Shown here: piece by piece, positions 9,020 through 11,487 of the stretch
Layout: every line of letters begins with the position of its first letter
Numbering within the stretch: position 1 is the stretch's first letter
Assembly (NCBI GenBank): GCA_016210825.1
Contig: JACQTM010000004.1
Span: forward strand, 1-11,487
DNA: 11,487 bases
Direction of reading: 5' to 3'
From: Hyphomicrobiales bacterium
GTDB lineage: Bacteria; Pseudomonadota; Alphaproteobacteria; Rhizobiales; Xanthobacteraceae
Made by a program: the position numbers and the translations under genes
Notes under the pieces: model-generated
What the model was told of the DNA's origin: nothing
The model's input: only the letters and a program-made list of their open reading frames with translations
Databases searched by the model: none

Positions 9020-10240
9020 CCAGGAGCAGGAACCGACAAAACCAGGGAATGGGCCGCGCTCGCGGGCCCCATCGTTATTCTCGTTGAGCCGCAGCTTGGG
9101 GAGAATATCGGGGCGGCGGCGCGCGCCATGGCGAATTTCGGTCTCGCACGGCTGCGCTTAGTGAAGCCGCAATGCGGCTGGCCAAATGAGAAAGCGCGCA
9201 TCATGGCCTCGGGCGCCGACCGCATTCTCGAACAGGCGGAAGTGTTTGAAACTCTCGAAGCGGCGATCGCCGATTGCCAATTCGTTTTCGCCGCTACCGC
9301 GCGCATGCACGATCAGTTAAAGCGCGTTATCGGCGCCGACGAGGCCGCGGGGTTAATGGCTGAGCACGTCGGCGCGGGCGAGATTGTGGCGGTGATGTTC
9401 GGACGCGAGCGCAACGGGCTTGAAAATAACGAAGTGGGCTTGGCCGACAACATCATTACATTGCCAATTAATCCCGCCTTCGCTTCGCTTAATCTCGCGC
9501 AGGCCGTGGTGATCGTTGCCTATGAATGGTTCAAGCGGGCGAGTGGCGGGAAACTTCCCTTCGCCACGCCGGAGAAATCGGGCCCTGCCGTCAAACAGCA
9601 GCTGATGGCGTTCTTCACTGATCTCGAACGCGAGCTTGAGAACATCGAATATTTCCGCCCCGCCGAAAAGCGCGAGACCATGACCATCAACATGCGCAAC
9701 ATGTTCAACCGCATGCAACCGACGACACAGGACATCCAGACCTTGCATGGGGTGATCATGGCGCTGGTCGAAGGGCGAAAGGGGCCGGCCTCGGGCGGCG
9801 TACTCGACAGCAAGGAAGCGCAATTGCTGCGCGCGCTGCTCGCCGAGCACGGGCAGGGGCGGGTGCCGGGCGAGCGCGGGCCGGTACGCGGGCTGGCGCG
9901 ATTGCTTCGCCGCAACCCGATCGACGCCGAGCGTATTCTTTGGAATGCGCTGACCAAGGACCGGCGCTTCGCCGATCTCGGGTTCAAACGCCAAACCCCG
10001 GTCGGTACGCATATCGTGGATTTCGTTTCGTTTACCGAACGCGCCGTCATCGAGCTCGTGCCGAATGACGAAAGCGCCGAGGGGTTATCGGCGCGAACGG
10101 AACGGCGCGCATGGCTGATTGAGCGCGGGTATCGTGTGGTGGAAATCAGTGCCTGTGACATCGAAAGTGATGTGGCAAAGGTGTTGGATGAAATTTCATT
10201 CGTCATCACCGGGCCGCCGCGTAGCGGCGAGACCCGGTGA
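9017..10240 (+). CDS. trmJ: TrmJ-type SPOUT RNA methyltransferase fused to a degenerate DUF559 domain
   Basis: A 407-residue cytoplasmic protein. Residues about 16-255 align by eye with TrmJ, the SAM-dependent 2'-O-methylase of tRNA position 32: LVEPQLGENIGAAARAM (N30, R36), MFGRERNGL (127-135), LPINPAFASLNLAQAV (149-164) for the knotted cofactor site, and the C-terminal NMRNMFNRMQP...LHGVIMAL helices. Residues about 296-393 are a DUF559/Vsr-like module: AERILWNALTKDRR, FKRQTPVGTHIVDFV, WLIERGYRVVEIS. The usual ELDGGxH of that family reads ELVPNDE (346-352), so the Asp and His are lost while D335 is kept. The last 12 residues and the stop codon come from a palindrome at 10205-10241. ATG 9017 is chosen from the methyltransferase N-terminus; ATT 9008 is possible. 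tRNA specificity is inferred from the family. E. coli TrmJ is about 246 residues, so the fusion accounts for the extra length. Confidence 0.88.
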   Translation: MPGAGTDKTREWAALAGPIVILVEPQLGENIGAAARAMANFGLARLRLVKPQCGWPNEKARIMASGADRILEQAEVFETLEAAIADCQFVFAATARMHDQLKRVIGADEAAGLMAEHVGAGEIVAVMFGRERNGLENNEVGLADNIITLPINPAFASLNLAQAVVIVAYEWFKRASGGKLPFATPEKSGPAVKQQLMAFFTDLERELENIEYFRPAEKRETMTINMRNMFNRMQPTTQDIQTLHGVIMALVEGRKGPASGGVLDSKEAQLLRALLAEHGQGRVPGERGPVRGLARLLRRNPIDAERILWNALTKDRRFADLGFKRQTPVGTHIVDFVSFTERAVIELVPNDESAEGLSARTERRAWLIERGYRVVEISACDIESDVAKVLDEISFVITGPPRSGETR

Positions 10241-10241
10241 T
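10205..10241. repeat. Palindrome overlapping the trmJ stop codon
   Basis: Outer arms ATCACCGGG (10205-10213) and CCCGGTGAT (10233-10241) and inner arms CGCCGC (10215-10220) and GCGGCG (10224-10229) around GTA form a strong hairpin. The TGA stop at 10238-10240 lies within the right arm. It resembles an intergenic palindromic repeat that has extended into coding sequence. Confidence 0.65.
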
Positions 10242-10274
10242 CCCGCTTAGTGGGGCAGTGCCTTCCTGATCGGG

Positions 10275-10297
10275 ATGGCCGGGACAAGCCCGGCCAT
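10275..10297. terminator. 9-5-9 repeat hairpin between convergent trmJ and aldolase
   Basis: ATGGCCGGG (10275-10283), loop ACAAG, CCCGGCCAT (10289-10297) is a perfect stem that begins 6 nt beyond the ancestral aldolase stop. It has the same 9-5-9 layout and flanks (GGAT...CATGAC) as 285-307. Placed between convergent genes, it could block read-through both ways, though it lacks a T run. It is classed here by likely role; it is equally a dispersed repeat. Confidence 0.5.
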
Positions 10298-10303
10298 GAC
10301 AGC

Positions 10304-11083
10304 TCAGGGCTTCAATCCCTTCACCTGCGCCGCCGTGCCCGCGCGCAAAAATGCGAGATCGCTGCCAACGGCGAGGAACTTAAATCCGCGTTTCGCGGTC
10401 GCCATGGCGCGCTCGGCAGTGGCGCAATAGAGGCCCGCGATCTTGCCGGCTTTCTTCTCCGCCTAAAGCACCTTATCGAGCGCCAATTCCACCTCTTGCG
10501 AGTGCGGATCGAGCGTCAAACCGTTAGTCAGCGCGATGGAAAGATCGGACGGGCCGACGAATAACGCGTCGATGCCGTCGGTCGCCGCGATCGCATCCAT
10601 GTTTGAAAGCGCCTCGCGCGTCTCGATCATGGCGAAGGTGAGCGTCAGCGCGTTCGCCTCACGCAAATACACCGTTGGATCCGGCATGCCGGCAAGTATT
10701 GTTGCGCGGTACGAACCCCAGCTTCGCTCTCCAACCGGCGGATATTTCACCGCCGCGACAAAAGAGCGCGCGTCGGCAACCGTGTTGATCATTGGCGCGA
10801 TCACGCCCTCGGCGCCGAAATCGAGCACACGGCTTGCCACGGCGAAATCGCCGAGCGGAATGCGCACAATGGATGCGGCGCCGGCCATACGGACGGCGGC
10901 GATTCCGGCTGCGGTCGATGCCATGTCGTAGAGGCCATGCTGCTGGTCAAGGGCGACAGCGGAAAAGCCTTCGCGTGCGATTGTTTCGGCGACAATCGGT
11001 GCGGCCAACCCGCACCAGGCGGTAAACACCGTCTCGCCCGCGCGCAATCTTCGCGCGAGCGAGAACCCGGATTGCGTCGTCAT
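10304..11083 (-). pseudogene. HpcH/HpaI-family aldolase interrupted by an in-frame TAG
   Basis: Class II (metal-dependent) pyruvate aldolase family, cleaving or forming 2-oxo-acid aldol adducts; substrate unknown. Codons 1-206 read as a normal family member: DQQHG with H49, VRIP with R74, APMINT then KYPPVGER, metal ligand E154 in MIET, and D180 in GPSDLS. Codon 207 is TAG (10463-10465). Past it the same frame continues for 52 clean family-like codons (AEKKAGKIAGLYCATAER, then LAVGSDLAFLRAG) to TGA at 10304-10306. So one base change removes the last part of the barrel. The family Glu of D-x-E-H is Gln48 here. Codon use after the TAG is unchanged, suggesting a recent event or a base error. If translated as is, the product is 206 residues (10463-11083). 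It starts 19 nt after the zeta gene, with GGGG 7 nt before the ATG, and is likely in one operon with it. Confidence 0.85.
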
Positions 11084-11102
11084 TACATTGCCCCGCGTGC
11101 CG

Positions 11103-11420
11103 TTATTTACCGGCTTGAATCTGCGCCACCGCCGTTGCCAGCAATTCCGTCATCTTGGCGCGAACTTGCGGCTCGTCGATGCCCTTGCCAGCAAGGTCCG
11201 TGACCACCTTGCGCAGCACGTCGTTGTCGCCGGCTTCCTCGAAGTCGGCAAGCACGATGTCTTTGGCATAGGCGTCAGCGTCGGTGCCGCTCTTACCGAG
11301 AATACCGGCCGCCCAAAGGCCGAGCAGTTTATTGCGCCGGGCATAGGCCTTGAATTTCAACTCCTCGTCATGCGCGAACTTCTTCTCGAAGCCTTCTTCG
11401 CGCTTGTCGAACGTGGTCAT
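11103..11420 (-). CDS. DUF1476 protein, ATPase zeta-subunit family
   Basis: A small, highly charged 105-residue soluble protein with the full family sequence: MTTFDKREEGFEKKFAHDEE at the N-terminus, then RRNKLLGLWAAGILGK (29-44), YAKDIVLADFEEAG (51-64) and a C-terminal helical AKMTELLATAVAQI. In Paracoccus denitrificans this family is the zeta subunit, which inhibits ATP hydrolysis by the F1Fo-ATPase through its N-terminal segment; whether it inhibits in this organism is an inference, since potency differs between alphaproteobacteria. The start has GAGGA about 6 nt upstream. The aldolase pseudogene follows 19 bp downstream. Length is normal for the family and nothing is broken. Genes for the ATPase core are not in the window. 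Confidence 0.92.
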   Translation of the reverse strand: MTTFDKREEGFEKKFAHDEELKFKAYARRNKLLGLWAAGILGKSGTDADAYAKDIVLADFEEAGDNDVLRKVVTDLAGKGIDEPQVRAKMTELLATAVAQIQAGK

Positions 11421-11487
11421 TTACGGTCCTCGTGACGTCTGAAACAAAGCGTGAGCGCCTTTTTCGCGCTTGCCGCCTTGCATATCG

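Noticed and set aside
11421..11487. Minus-strand frame ending in TAA immediately before the zeta-subunit ATG
   Set aside because: Only about 20 codons are visible and they resemble nothing; the other frames are equally open, so no upstream gene can be called.

Overview
The window looks like chromosomal DNA of an alphaproteobacterium of the order Hyphomicrobiales (Rhizobiales), probably near Bradyrhizobium, Rhodopseudomonas or other Nitrobacteraceae/Xanthobacteraceae. This rests on high-GC coding sequence with GC-rich third positions, a eukaryote-type NADP isocitrate dehydrogenase, a DUF1476/ATPase zeta-subunit gene, and many short GC-rich palindromic repeats between genes of a style familiar from these genomes. 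The taxonomy is inferred from protein character, not from a database search.

Layout. 1-356: no gene; a hairpin repeat, a strong 12-bp terminator stem and a mosaic of palindromes. 357-818 (-): small exported cupin. 819-1256: no gene; ends in a chain of overlapping GC-rich stems just before alaS. 1257-3950 (+): complete alanyl-tRNA synthetase. 4032-5318 (+): six-TM potassium channel with a cyclic-nucleotide-binding domain. 5319-5517: hairpins between convergent genes. 5518-6732 (-): icd. 6733-7036: divergent intergenic region. 7037-8935 (+): membrane-bound GGDEF-EAL protein with a dead GGDEF and an intact EAL domain. 9017-10240 (+): TrmJ-type RNA methyltransferase fused to a DUF559 (Vsr-like) domain whose usual active-site signature is missing. 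10205-10297: two hairpins, the first overlapping the trmJ stop codon. 10304-11083 (-): HpcH/HpaI aldolase broken by one in-frame TAG. 11103-11420 (-): DUF1476 / F1Fo-ATPase zeta subunit. 11421-11487: too short to call.

How the genes fit together. Most of the content is core metabolism and RNA biology (alaS, icd, trmJ-like, zeta subunit), with two second-messenger proteins: a putative cAMP-responsive K+ channel and a c-di-GMP phosphodiesterase. No operon larger than two genes is evident; zeta and the aldolase are 19 bp apart and probably co-transcribed, and alaS and the channel could be. I found no defence system, CRISPR array, insertion sequence, prophage or tRNA. The best candidates for something unusual are the TrmJ-DUF559 fusion with its degenerate nuclease-like domain, the nonsense-interrupted aldolase, the mutually exclusive stems in front of alaS, and a channel that carries both a charged S4 and a cyclic-nucleotide-binding domain.
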